Below are positions 42,880-51,450 of a DNA stretch of 64,000 nucleotides, piece by piece. This DNA is from Caballeronia humi (lineage in GTDB: Bacteria > Pseudomonadota > Gammaproteobacteria > Burkholderiales > Burkholderiaceae), in the NCBI RefSeq assembly GCF_001544475.1, contig NZ_FCNW02000029.1, forward strand, positions 1 to 64,000, in the 5' to 3' direction. Both the position numbers and the translations under genes were made by a program. Position 1 is the first letter of the stretch. Every line of letters begins with the position of its first letter. Below the pieces are notes generated by a model that saw only the letters and a list, made by a program, of their open reading frames with translations, was not told where the DNA came from and made no database searches.

Positions 42880-45783
42880 TCAGCCGCCGCCTTTCTTCTG
42901 CTTCTTCAAACACTCGGCGAGCCGTTGCGCATCGATGCCAAAGCGCTTCATCAACTCCCTCACGCCGCGATCTTCGAGCAGGCACTGAATGACGCCGCTA
43001 CAGCATGTGTCGCCGTCGCCGCCGGAACCCGAACGCGGCGGCGGATCGTCGCCGCCCGCCCATACGCCGACCGTACGAACCTGCTCGCGCATGAACGGCA
43101 CGCCCGCGAAACTCCGGCCGCGCGCGACGTAACGGAACACGTAGACACCCGCAACGGACGCGTCCGTCTGCGCGATGAACGCGCCCGGCCCGGCATCGGC
43201 AAGTTGCACGAGGCTCATCGCACCCGTCGGGTCCGTTGCTTCGACGATCACGGAAGCGGGCCGGTCGAGCGGCAAATCGAGCTGCCGCAAAGTCACGCGA
43301 TGATCGATGACGGTTGCGGGCACAGGCCGCCGCGCGCTCGCCTCAGCGGTCATCGTGAGCGACGAGCGCGCCTGCACCGTGACGCTGAACGGCACGCCAT
43401 GCGACACCACGCGGCTGCGATCGACGTCGAGGTCGCGCTGCACATCACTGATACCCGGACCTGCGCCGCCACCCAGTTCGAGCCGTGCGTACCAGCGCCC
43501 GGCGTGCGCCGAATGCGTCGGCCAGATCGCTGGCAACGACAGCCGGTACGCATCGAGCCCGGTGCCCGGCACGAACGACGAATCGACGAGCGACGCCACC
43601 GACGCCGGATCGATCAGATCGCCCATAGGCGTCTCGACGCGAAAGTTCAGCAGGCGCCGCAGCGGCGAAAGCAGGACGACGTCGGTCGATGTATCGGCCT
43701 CGGTGAGATCGAACGGAATGCGCACGACGTCGCGCCCGTTCACGTACCCTTCAGGATCAACGACGATCTGGCTGTTCACCACGCCGCTCAATATCTGCAG
43801 GTAATACTTCGCGACGCGAAACTGCTCGGATGCGCCAAGCGGCCCTGTCAACATCAGGTAGCCACCGGTATTGTTCACGAGCTTCGACAGCGCAACCGGG
43901 TTCAGTTGCCCGACCGTCCCGAGTCCGATCGCGAACACGCGGTCATCGATTTTCGAGGCGATATCGGCGATGAACTTCGCCGTGTTCTCCTCGCCGTCGG
44001 TGAACACGACGACCGCCTTCTTCGCATAGCCCGCCGCGCCCACGAGGCTGTCGTGCGCGAGTTCCACGCCGTCGCCGATCGACGTGCTGCCGAGCGGGTT
44101 CGTGAGATGGCTCGAAATCGCGCTCTTCGCCTGCACGCGTCCGGTGCCGAAGCCCACCGGACCCGCCTGCGTCACGGCGAGCCGCAGCGCCGCGTCCTGG
44201 TCGAACGCGACCACGCCGATGCCGTCCGTGTCGCCGAGCAGTTCGACGAAGGTCGGCGCCGCGTCGTGCAGCACGTCGATGCGCTTCTTGCCCGGAATGC
44301 CCGACGGATCGTCCATGCTGCCCGAGCGATCGAGCACGAGCATCGACGCGACATTCGGCTTGGGAATCGCATTCGCCGTGATCGGGATGACCCACTGCGC
44401 GCCCGTCTGCGGGCACGAGACGGTGACGCTGCCGGCCGCGCTCGTGCCCGCCGCGCCGGCCTTATAGCTGACCCAAAGGCGCACTTCGCGCGTAGTGGCA
44501 TCGGGCGCGGCAGGCAGCGAGAGCAATCCGCCGAACGGCAGGCCGAGCGTGCCCGGTCCCGATGTGAGCGCCGGACCGGCGGTGACCTGCAGCGTCAGCG
44601 GCTGGCAACTTTGCGCGGAGAACACGACGGCGCGAGCGGTCTCGGTTCCCGCTGGAATATCGACGAACGAGAGCCGCGTGTTGAGCGGACCGACCGCGAT
44701 GACGCCGCCCGCGCACGGCGCCGCGGCGCAAAAGTCGATGAGCGCCGCCGAGATGTCGTCGATGATCAACTCCATCTCGCTCCACGCTGGATGAAAGCGC
44801 GTGCCCCACTCGATCACGAAGCCGTAGGTCTTGGCCTTCGCGGGATTCAGCCAGTGGCGCGCGTAGACGTAGTCGTCGCTGGCACCGGATGTCGGATAGA
44901 GGCCGTACGACGGCTCGGCGGTGTAGCTGCGCCCGCGCACCGCGGTGATCGCCGCCTTCATGCGGTTGGCGAGCGCGGCGGCCACGGCCTCGTCGTCGCT
45001 CGGGATGTATTCGGCGTAGACGTCGTTCCTTACGCCGCGCTTGCCGTCCCACGCGGCGTTGCGGAAGTTCATTGCGGGATCGTTCGACTGGTTCTGGTCG
45101 TCGCCCCAGTTATAGAGAATCAGCTCCGAATAACTGTGGACGTCGATGAACCAGCGCGTGCGCGGCACCGCGTCGACGAGCCATTGCACGTTGCGCGTCT
45201 CCGGCTCGGAGAAGGCGCCCGTGCCATGAAAAGTCTCGTCAGCAGGATCGGACGAGGCGCCCGGCGATGACGGCGCCATCTTGCTCGCAAAGTCCCATAG
45301 AAAATCATAGTTACGGTTGATATCGACGCCGATCCGGTTCGGATCGCCGCCGCTCGATGCCGTGTTGCGATTCTTGCGCCAGCCGTTGAGGATGGCGGCA
45401 TCGTGCTGCTGGCTGTAAAGGCGGCCATCGGGATTCACGAGCGGATAGACGACGAATTCAAGCGTGTTCACCATGCCTTGAACCGTCGCCGCGCTGAAGG
45501 TCTTGCCGCCGTACTGCAGGCCCGCGTTGTTCGTGTAGGCCGAGAGCAGGTCCGTCGCGAAGTTGATGAGGATCTCGCAACTGCCCCACTCTCTCGCATG
45601 AACGCCGCCGATCATCATGACGGCGTCGCGCGTGCCGAATCCGCCGTTCGAGATGCGCAGCGCATGGCTCGTGCGTCCTTCGATCGACGGATTCGGCAAC
45701 GCGACGAGGCTCGTCAGCGCGGGATACGCTCCAGCAAGATTCGCAATGGCCGATTCGACTTCGACGATGTTGAGATAGCTCAT
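42880..45783 (-). CDS. M14 zinc carboxypeptidase fused to a von Willebrand A domain
   Basis: A 967-residue two-enzyme-domain protein. Residues 1-350 form an M14 carboxypeptidase: zinc ligands H62 and E65 (GVHAREWG) and H216 (IDVHSYSE), substrate-binding R157 (DINRNYDF) and catalytic E325 (GFVIEWGTRFHP). A beta-rich linker follows to about 475. Residues 478-650 form a von Willebrand A domain with an intact MIDAS (VLDRSGSM, D485, S487, S489; later FTDGEE). The C-terminal part has beta-sandwich-like segments and ends with a CC pair and a lysine/glycine-rich tail. There is no signal peptide or anchor at the start. It overlaps the small gene upstream by four bases, and lies opposite a second zinc protease gene. 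Confidence 0.85.
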   Translation of the reverse strand: MSYLNIVEVESAIANLAGAYPALTSLVALPNPSIEGRTSHALRISNGGFGTRDAVMMIGGVHAREWGSCEILINFATDLLSAYTNNAGLQYGGKTFSAATVQGMVNTLEFVVYPLVNPDGRLYSQQHDAAILNGWRKNRNTASSGGDPNRIGVDINRNYDFLWDFASKMAPSSPGASSDPADETFHGTGAFSEPETRNVQWLVDAVPRTRWFIDVHSYSELILYNWGDDQNQSNDPAMNFRNAAWDGKRGVRNDVYAEYIPSDDEAVAAALANRMKAAITAVRGRSYTAEPSYGLYPTSGASDDYVYARHWLNPAKAKTYGFVIEWGTRFHPAWSEMELIIDDISAALIDFCAAAPCAGGVIAVGPLNTRLSFVDIPAGTETARAVVFSAQSCQPLTLQVTAGPALTSGPGTLGLPFGGLLSLPAAPDATTREVRLWVSYKAGAAGTSAAGSVTVSCPQTGAQWVIPITANAIPKPNVASMLVLDRSGSMDDPSGIPGKKRIDVLHDAAPTFVELLGDTDGIGVVAFDQDAALRLAVTQAGPVGFGTGRVQAKSAISSHLTNPLGSTSIGDGVELAHDSLVGAAGYAKKAVVVFTDGEENTAKFIADIASKIDDRVFAIGLGTVGQLNPVALSKLVNNTGGYLMLTGPLGASEQFRVAKYYLQILSGVVNSQIVVDPEGYVNGRDVVRIPFDLTEADTSTDVVLLSPLRRLLNFRVETPMGDLIDPASVASLVDSSFVPGTGLDAYRLSLPAIWPTHSAHAGRWYARLELGGGAGPGISDVQRDLDVDRSRVVSHGVPFSVTVQARSSLTMTAEASARRPVPATVIDHRVTLRQLDLPLDRPASVIVEATDPTGAMSLVQLADAGPGAFIAQTDASVAGVYVFRYVARGRSFAGVPFMREQVRTVGVWAGGDDPPPRSGSGGDGDTCCSGVIQCLLEDRGVRELMKRFGIDAQRLAECLKKQKKGGG

Positions 45784-46199
45784 GATGGCTTCCTCAACAG
45801 CACGCCGCGGCCTGTCGGCAGCACGGCCGGGTCTTCGAAGCGATTGCCGCTGCCGACTTGAGGCGGGCCTTCGTCGGCCATGTCCGAAGCGTCCGCGAGG
45901 ATCTCCAGCCGCACCGCATCGTTGCGCTGCGCCGCCTTCGCGACGCTGTCCTTCATCAGCACGTGCGCGGTCGCGATGCCTTCCTTGTTCACGCGCGGAC
46001 CGGCGCAGGCGAACTCCATCGGCGTGGAATCGATGAAGCGTTTAAGTTCATCCGCGTTGGCCGAGATGAGGCGCACCTGAACCATCGGATCGTCAGGCTG
46101 AGGGATCTGCGTGTCTTCGTTCGCGCCGGCCTTCTTGCGAGCCGCCTTGCGGGCTGCGGTGGCGCCGGTTTTCTTCCCCGGGTTCGATTTGCTGACCAT
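45780..46199 (-). CDS. Small basic-tailed protein coupled to the M14 carboxypeptidase
   Basis: A 139-residue protein; GGAGG before the ATG at 46199 fixes the start and excludes a longer frame to 46367. Residues 1-27 are lysine/arginine/alanine rich (KKTGATAARKAARKKAG). A compact domain follows (VQVRLISANADELKRFIDST, then TAHVLMKDSVAKAAQRNDAV), a strand-helix-strand pattern with some likeness to M14 activation propeptides, encoded as a separate gene. The stop overlaps the carboxypeptidase start (ATGA). A propeptide or inhibitor role is inference. Confidence 0.68.
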   Translation of the reverse strand: MVSKSNPGKKTGATAARKAARKKAGANEDTQIPQPDDPMVQVRLISANADELKRFIDSTPMEFACAGPRVNKEGIATAHVLMKDSVAKAAQRNDAVRLEILADASDMADEGPPQVGSGNRFEDPAVLPTGRGVLLRKPS

Positions 46200-46622
46200 G
46201 CCGACCTCCGATCGTCGTGAAACGCAGGCGCGGCGGATGTCGTTCGGATGAGCGGCGGCCGTCGATAACGGCGTTGCGGGCCTGCGGCGCGGACGGCGGC
46301 TCATAGCGGCAACGTCCATGCTGAAAGAAAGCTTAGGTGATCCTTTAGCCACCCGAAAGGTTCGCATCTAGGCGATAGCAGACGTTTTGCGCGTGGCTGT
46401 GAGCGGCAGATGACTGTTGGGAAGCCCACAGTCCGGCGCAGAAGAACTTGCCGCCACGCGAATGCCCACTATCTTTAGCTTACATCGCAATTCGATTTTG
46501 CTTACGCGACGCGACTCGCCGCAAACGCATTCGATAAACGCGATACGAGTGTGCGCATGCTGTCCGGCATCCAAGCCGCAACGACACTCTGCGCCAAACC
46601 GCAACCCAAGCGGAGTACCACG
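46200..46622. promoter_or_regulatory. 423-bp divergent control region between the two peptidase units
   Basis: It separates the minus-strand small-protein/M14 unit from the plus-strand zincin. No convincing gene is visible; the short frames in it are cysteine-rich and lack start signals. The AT-rich stretch at about 46460-46510 is a probable promoter zone for the zincin. No clear palindrome was seen. Confidence 0.4.
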
Positions 46623-48803
46623 ATGGCCGCCCTGTTTCCCCCGCTTCCCGACTACATCCCGCCCTCCGAAGAAGCCGACGCCGCCGGCGATCTGCGCATC
46701 ACGATCCCGCCCGGCATATCGACGGGCATCACGCCCGGCGGCGGGCTGCAGCCACCGTTACTGCAATTCCGCACGATCCGCTGCGGCTGCTGGCTCCTGA
46801 ACTACAGCCCGGCGGGCGCGCCGCTCGTCGTGTACGACGGCACGTTGCGCGTCGAATGCCACAGCGCCGGGCGTACCGCGAGCGGCGATCTCTATCAGCG
46901 GCCGGTGCGCATTTTGACCGTGCCGCCGCTCTTTCCCGTGCCGCCGCTCGTCCCCGTGCCGATCCCGCCCGGGCCTCCGGGACTACGCGATGCGGCATCG
47001 CCGCAGGACCTGGCCAGCGTGCGGCCGTTCCTCTTCGGTGGACCGAACCCGGCCAACGGCATCCCGATCCTGCGACGCTCGCGCTATCGCTACTACGTGC
47101 GCGTCACGACGATGCCCGAGTTCTTCTATCGCGGCACGGGCTTCACGCTCGGCTTCGAGTTGTGGCGCTTCACCGCGCCCAATAGCTGGGCGCTCGAATC
47201 GACACTCAGCGCGCGAATGATCCGCATGGCCGCGCCGAGCGGCTACCCGTCGCCGTCGGACTACGCGGAAGGCGATGTGAAGAACGCATTCGGCGTCGTG
47301 ACCGGGCGCCTCACGATGGGCTGGCTCACGCCGTACTACCGCCGCTGCACAGTGGAAATCGATACCGTAAGCGGCTCCGAGCAGCCGACCACCGACGGCG
47401 CGAGCCGCACCTGGCAGACCGTGATGGACGAGCTTGGCTGGCAAGTCGACGTGAAGCTGAGCGACACGAACGTCGCCGAGCCGAGCGGCGACTCCTGGTC
47501 CGATGCGGAGATGCACGCGGCGATGCTCGCGCGCCGCGACGCCACCAGCCTCGACAGCGAATGGCGTTATCACGTGCTCGCGGTGAAGAACATCGACTCG
47601 ACGCCGCGCGGCATCATGTACGACGCAGCCGGTACCGATTCGAACAACGTGCCGCGCGAGGGCATCGGCATTGCGTCGCACTGGACGATCGACCCGAGCT
47701 GGGGCACGGTCGGCGGCCAGCGATTCGGCACGGCCGCCGCGCCCTACTTCCGCACGGCGGTCCACGAGATCGGGCACGCGATGGGGCTCGTGCACAACTT
47801 CGCGGACCTCGGCTTCATGTGCACGAGCGACGTGATCGCGGCAGCCGGCACGCCGTCCAGTCCGTTTCCGGCCAACATCCAGTGGTCGTATCACACAGAC
47901 AACCTGAAGCAGTTGCGGCACTATCCCGATCCCTTCGTGCGTCCCGGCGCGGTCGCATTCGGCGGCGCATCGACCACCGCGCCCACGATCACGCCGACCG
48001 ATCTCGAAGTCGAGGTCGAGGGCCTCGCGCTCGTCGTCACGCCGCTGCTCGGCGAGGTGCCGATCGGCGCGCCCGTGCGCGTGGGCATCGAACTCGTGAA
48101 CCGGGGCGCGCAGCCAATGCGCGTGCCCGCCGATCTCACGCTCAAGGGCGAATTCGTGAGCGGCGAAGTCGTCGATCCGACGGGCAGCATGCGCTCGTTC
48201 CGCACGGTGGTGCATTGCATCGAGGACCACGCGTTCAGGGTGCTGCAGCCGGGAGAGTCGATGGAGGAATCGATGACGCTGATGCGCGGCGCAGAAGGCG
48301 CACTCTTCGCCGTGCCGGGCGTGCATGCGATCCGCGTCGAGGTACATTGGGACACCGAGGAGATGATCGCGCACGTCGAGGGCCGCGCGACCGTCATGGT
48401 GACGGGCGCCGCCGACGCGAACCACGCCGCAGCAGCGCACGCCGTGCTCGCCACGCCCGATGCGCATCTCGTGCTCGCGCTCGGCGGCGATCATCTGACG
48501 GACGGCATCGCGGCGATCCAGACCGCGCTCGCGTGCCCGGTGCTGCGGCCGCATTTCGCCGCGGTCGAGGCGAAGCGCGTCGGGCGGCGCTTCGGCCGTC
48601 GCAAGCCGGATGTGAAGGCGGCGGCCGCCCTGATCGACGACGATAGCGTGATGAGCGGCGCCGAACTCGGCAAGCTCGCGGCGATCATGCACAGCGACGC
48701 GAAGGGCGGTGGGGCCGCAAAGGGTTTCGCCAAGACGCTCAAGTCGAAAGCGAAAGGCATGAGCCTGTCGGGCGCGGCGAAGAAGGAAGTCGATGCGCTC
48801 TGA
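46623..48803 (+). CDS. Large zinc metallopeptidase (HExxHxxGxxH)
   Basis: A 726-residue metallopeptidase. The start at 46623 follows GCGGAG. Zinc ligands are H381, H385 and H391 with catalytic E382, in the sequence VHEIGHAMGLVHN, the elongated metzincin-type site. The N-terminal region of some 130 residues is proline-rich (PPLFPVPPLVPVPIPPGPPG). After the catalytic part a beta-sandwich domain (about 460-610) and a helical, lysine-rich C-terminus (AAKGFAKTLKSKAKGMS) follow. It has no signal peptide, like the M14 protein transcribed the other way. The two may form one peptidase unit; targets are unknown. Confidence 0.8.
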   Translation: MAALFPPLPDYIPPSEEADAAGDLRITIPPGISTGITPGGGLQPPLLQFRTIRCGCWLLNYSPAGAPLVVYDGTLRVECHSAGRTASGDLYQRPVRILTVPPLFPVPPLVPVPIPPGPPGLRDAASPQDLASVRPFLFGGPNPANGIPILRRSRYRYYVRVTTMPEFFYRGTGFTLGFELWRFTAPNSWALESTLSARMIRMAAPSGYPSPSDYAEGDVKNAFGVVTGRLTMGWLTPYYRRCTVEIDTVSGSEQPTTDGASRTWQTVMDELGWQVDVKLSDTNVAEPSGDSWSDAEMHAAMLARRDATSLDSEWRYHVLAVKNIDSTPRGIMYDAAGTDSNNVPREGIGIASHWTIDPSWGTVGGQRFGTAAAPYFRTAVHEIGHAMGLVHNFADLGFMCTSDVIAAAGTPSSPFPANIQWSYHTDNLKQLRHYPDPFVRPGAVAFGGASTTAPTITPTDLEVEVEGLALVVTPLLGEVPIGAPVRVGIELVNRGAQPMRVPADLTLKGEFVSGEVVDPTGSMRSFRTVVHCIEDHAFRVLQPGESMEESMTLMRGAEGALFAVPGVHAIRVEVHWDTEEMIAHVEGRATVMVTGAADANHAAAAHAVLATPDAHLVLALGGDHLTDGIAAIQTALACPVLRPHFAAVEAKRVGRRFGRRKPDVKAAAALIDDDSVMSGAELGKLAAIMHSDAKGGGAAKGFAKTLKSKAKGMSLSGAAKKEVDAL

Positions 48804-49167
48804 GCGCCTGGCGCCGTGTCCGACAGCGTTTGCACTGATCGCGGCGCTGATTTTCATGGGAGCGGCAATGGCAATCGGCGATGCGGGACTCGTGGGCATG
48901 TGGCAGATGGCGCGCAAGGACGATTGCGCGGTCCATCACGCCGCGCGCCTGCGCATCGAACCGAACGGACTTTACTTCGGCGAAGCGGAGCCGCCCGGCG
49001 CTTTCACGTGGTGGGACGGCGGCACGTGGCGCGTGCCGTCGCCAGGCCGTCTCGCATTGTCGATAGCAAACGATGCGGTCGTCGATTACGGTTACGCGCT
49101 CGATGGAGACAACCTCGTCATCACCGATGCGTCAGGCTGCAACGTTGTCTATCGGCGCCTGCCTTGA
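48793..49167 (+). CDS. Small exported protein of unknown function
   Basis: A 124-residue protein whose start overlaps the end of the metallopeptidase gene by 11 bases. A hydrophobic signal segment (TAFALIAALIFMGAAMA) near residues 11-27 is followed by a short beta-rich domain with LVGMWQMARKDDCAVHHAARL and two cysteines that could form a disulphide. The pattern is like a small lipocalin/META-like barrel but I cannot assign a family. The overlap suggests co-expression with the metallopeptidase. Confidence 0.6.
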   Translation: MRSERLAPCPTAFALIAALIFMGAAMAIGDAGLVGMWQMARKDDCAVHHAARLRIEPNGLYFGEAEPPGAFTWWDGGTWRVPSPGRLALSIANDAVVDYGYALDGDNLVITDASGCNVVYRRLP

Positions 49168-49174
49168 GCGCGCC

Positions 49175-50092
49175 TCAGCCGACGATCGCCTGCATCAGCA
49201 TGCGCGCGCCGGGCGATAGCGGCGCATCGCGGCGCGTCACGAGTTCATACGGCTCGCTGCGGGACGACAGTTGCAGCGGCAACGTGCACGCAACCCCGTG
49301 CTCGGTGCAAAACCGCGCGACATCGATCGATACCAGCGCCACCAGCGCCGCGTTCTTCTGCAGGAGCGAGAGCGTCGCGAACGCGGAAGTCGTCTCCAGC
49401 AAGTGCGCGGGAAAGCGCAGTTGCGCGTCGTGGAATTCGCGTTCGAGCAGCACCCGCATCGGCATGTTCGCGCGGTAGACGACCCAACGGTATTCAGCGA
49501 GATCCTTGAGCGAGAGCCGCCGGCGCTTCGCCAGCGGATGCCCCGTATTCGCGATGACCGCGAGCGTTTCCTCCTGCACGAAGGCGCTGTCGTAGAGATA
49601 CGGCGTCTGGCTCACGCTCGTGCGGCAGATGGCGAGATCGAGCCGTCCCGCATCGATCAGGCCGAGCAGCGTGGCGCTCGTATCCTCAACGATCTCCACC
49701 GACATCTCCGGCTGCTGCGCCGTCACGGCCGTGATCGCATCCGTGAGCAGCGGCACCGCGCCCATGATCACGCCAACCGACACGCGTCCACCAAACCCCC
49801 GCATGATGCCGACGATCTCCTCGCGCAGATGGGCAAGGTCGGTCTGAATCAGGCGCGCATAGCGGATCACGCAATGTCCCGCCGCATTAGGTTCGAGCCC
49901 GCGATTCGTGCGCACAAAAAGTGGCGTGCCGAAGGTGGTTTCGATCTCGTGCAGCGCCTTGCTTGCGCCGGGTTGCGTGAGTGCAAGCTGCTTCGCGGCG
50001 CCGAGGAGCGTGCCGTGCTCGCCGAGCGCGATCAGGAGGCGCAACTGCTTGACGTGCAGGCGGGAAATGATCGAGTTGAGCGTGGGCGTCAT
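49175..50092 (-). CDS. LysR-family transcriptional regulator
   Basis: A 305-residue LysR regulator. The helix-turn-helix covers residues 15-65 (LLIALGEHGTLLGAAKQLAL, GASKALHEIE), followed by the two-lobed effector domain (VSVGVIMGAVPLLTDAITAV, LDLAICRTSV). It is divergent from the alcohol dehydrogenase gene at 50248 with 155 bp between, and should control the five-gene oxidation operon. The effector is unknown but is likely a substrate or intermediate of that operon. Confidence 0.86.
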   Translation of the reverse strand: MTPTLNSIISRLHVKQLRLLIALGEHGTLLGAAKQLALTQPGASKALHEIETTFGTPLFVRTNRGLEPNAAGHCVIRYARLIQTDLAHLREEIVGIMRGFGGRVSVGVIMGAVPLLTDAITAVTAQQPEMSVEIVEDTSATLLGLIDAGRLDLAICRTSVSQTPYLYDSAFVQEETLAVIANTGHPLAKRRRLSLKDLAEYRWVVYRANMPMRVLLEREFHDAQLRFPAHLLETTSAFATLSLLQKNAALVALVSIDVARFCTEHGVACTLPLQLSSRSEPYELVTRRDAPLSPGARMLMQAIVG

Positions 50093-50109
50093 CTGAATCT
50101 GAGTTGAGA

Positions 50110-50236
50110 GAAAGTTATATCGGTATCAAATGTTGTCAGTATCGCAGGGACGTGAAGTTCCCTACACTTGAACACAAGCATCTCACAACAGGCCGTCGCA
50201 ATAACGAGCCGATAGCATAGCCCTCCTATAACTTTC
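50110..50236. promoter_or_regulatory. Separated inverted repeat flanking the LysR/ADH control region
   Basis: GAAAGTTATA (50110-50119) and its exact complement TATAACTTTC (50227-50236) lie next to the starts of the two divergent genes, 107 bp apart. The symmetrical placement suggests two half-sites of a LysR-controlled promoter pair. A loose T-N11-A-type site also lies between. Binding is inferred. Confidence 0.35.
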
Positions 50237-50247
50237 CGTCATCGATC

Positions 50248-51387
50248 ATGTCCCTCATCAACTACATTACGCAAATCCAGTTCGAGTGCGGCGCCCTCCG
50301 GCTGCTGGCCGGCGAATGCGAGCGGATCGGCATCCGCCGGCCGCTCGTCGTGACCGATGCGGGCATCCGCGCGGCCGGCATCCTCGACAAAGTCATCGCA
50401 ACGCTCGCAAGTCCTGCGCCCGTGCCCGTCTTCGACCGCACGCCGCCGAATCCGAACGAGAGCGTCGTGCGCGATGCCGTCGCAATGTACCGGTCGCACG
50501 AATGCGACGGCGTGATCGCGGTAGGCGGTGGCTCGTCGATCGACCTCGCGAAGGGCGTCGCCGTGTGCGCCACGCACGACGGCCCGCTGCAAAGCTTCGC
50601 CGTGATCGAAGGAGGCGCGGCGCGCATCACATCGGCGACGGCACCCGTCATCGCGATTCCGACCACCGCCGGCACCGGCAGCGAAGTGGGCCGTGGCGCG
50701 ATCCTGATCCTCGACGACGGCCGAAAAGTTGGCGTGATCTCGCCGTTCGTCGTCCCGCGCGTCGCGATCTGCGACCCGGATCTCACGCTCGGCCTGCCGC
50801 CGCTCATGACGGCCGCGACCGGCATGGATGCGATCGCGCATTGCCTCGAAACCTTCATGGCGCCCGCTTTCAACCCGCCCGCCGACGGCATCGCGCTCGA
50901 CGGTCTCTGGCGCGCGTGGCGGCACATCGAACGGGCAACGCGCGACGGCGCCGACCGCACCGCGCGGCTGAACATGATGAGCGCGTCGATGCAGGGCGCG
51001 CTCGCGTTCCAGAAGGGCCTCGGCTGCGTGCACAGCCTGAGCCATTCGCTCGGCGGCATCGATCCGCGCCTGCATCACGGCACGCTCAACGCAATCTTCC
51101 TGCCGGCCGTGATCGCGTTCAACCGCGCATCGCCTTCGATGCAGGACGAAGGCAAGCTCGATCGTATCGCGCAGGCAATGGACCTCGCGTCCGCCGATGA
51201 AGTCGGCCCCGCGATCCGCGCGATGACGGCCGCGCTCGGCCTGCCGCGCGGCCTCGGCGAACTCGGCGTGACGCGTCAGCTGTTTCCGCGCATCGTCGCG
51301 GGCGCGCTGAAGGATCACAGCCACAAGACGAACCCGCGTGAAGCCTCGCCCGACGACTATCTGGCGATGCTCGAAGCGTCGATGTAA
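50248..51387 (+). CDS. Iron-containing (group III) alcohol dehydrogenase
   Basis: A 379-residue NAD(P)-dependent alcohol dehydrogenase. It has the nucleotide segment AVGGGSSIDLAKGVA, PTTAGTGSEVGRGAI, and the metal ligands in DAIAHCLETF and VHSLSHSLGGIDPRLHHGT. It is the first gene of a five-gene operon with a transporter, a hydroxy-acid oxidase, an SDR and an aldehyde dehydrogenase. Relatives act on 4-hydroxybutyrate, 1,2-propanediol and 1,3-propanediol, so a short hydroxy compound is likely. The TATAACTTTCC just before the ATG means no ordinary ribosome-binding site is visible. Confidence 0.84.
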   Translation: MSLINYITQIQFECGALRLLAGECERIGIRRPLVVTDAGIRAAGILDKVIATLASPAPVPVFDRTPPNPNESVVRDAVAMYRSHECDGVIAVGGGSSIDLAKGVAVCATHDGPLQSFAVIEGGAARITSATAPVIAIPTTAGTGSEVGRGAILILDDGRKVGVISPFVVPRVAICDPDLTLGLPPLMTAATGMDAIAHCLETFMAPAFNPPADGIALDGLWRAWRHIERATRDGADRTARLNMMSASMQGALAFQKGLGCVHSLSHSLGGIDPRLHHGTLNAIFLPAVIAFNRASPSMQDEGKLDRIAQAMDLASADEVGPAIRAMTAALGLPRGLGELGVTRQLFPRIVAGALKDHSHKTNPREASPDDYLAMLEASM

Positions 51388-51450
51388 TTCGCAACACCGT
51401 ACGCGCACGCAACACATATCGCGCGACGAAAAAACATATCGGAGACAGCA

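Noticed and set aside
42925-45270. A 781-codon plus-strand frame opposite the M14-VWA gene
   Set aside because: The minus-strand protein has complete catalytic motifs; this frame is arginine/histidine-rich shadow sequence.
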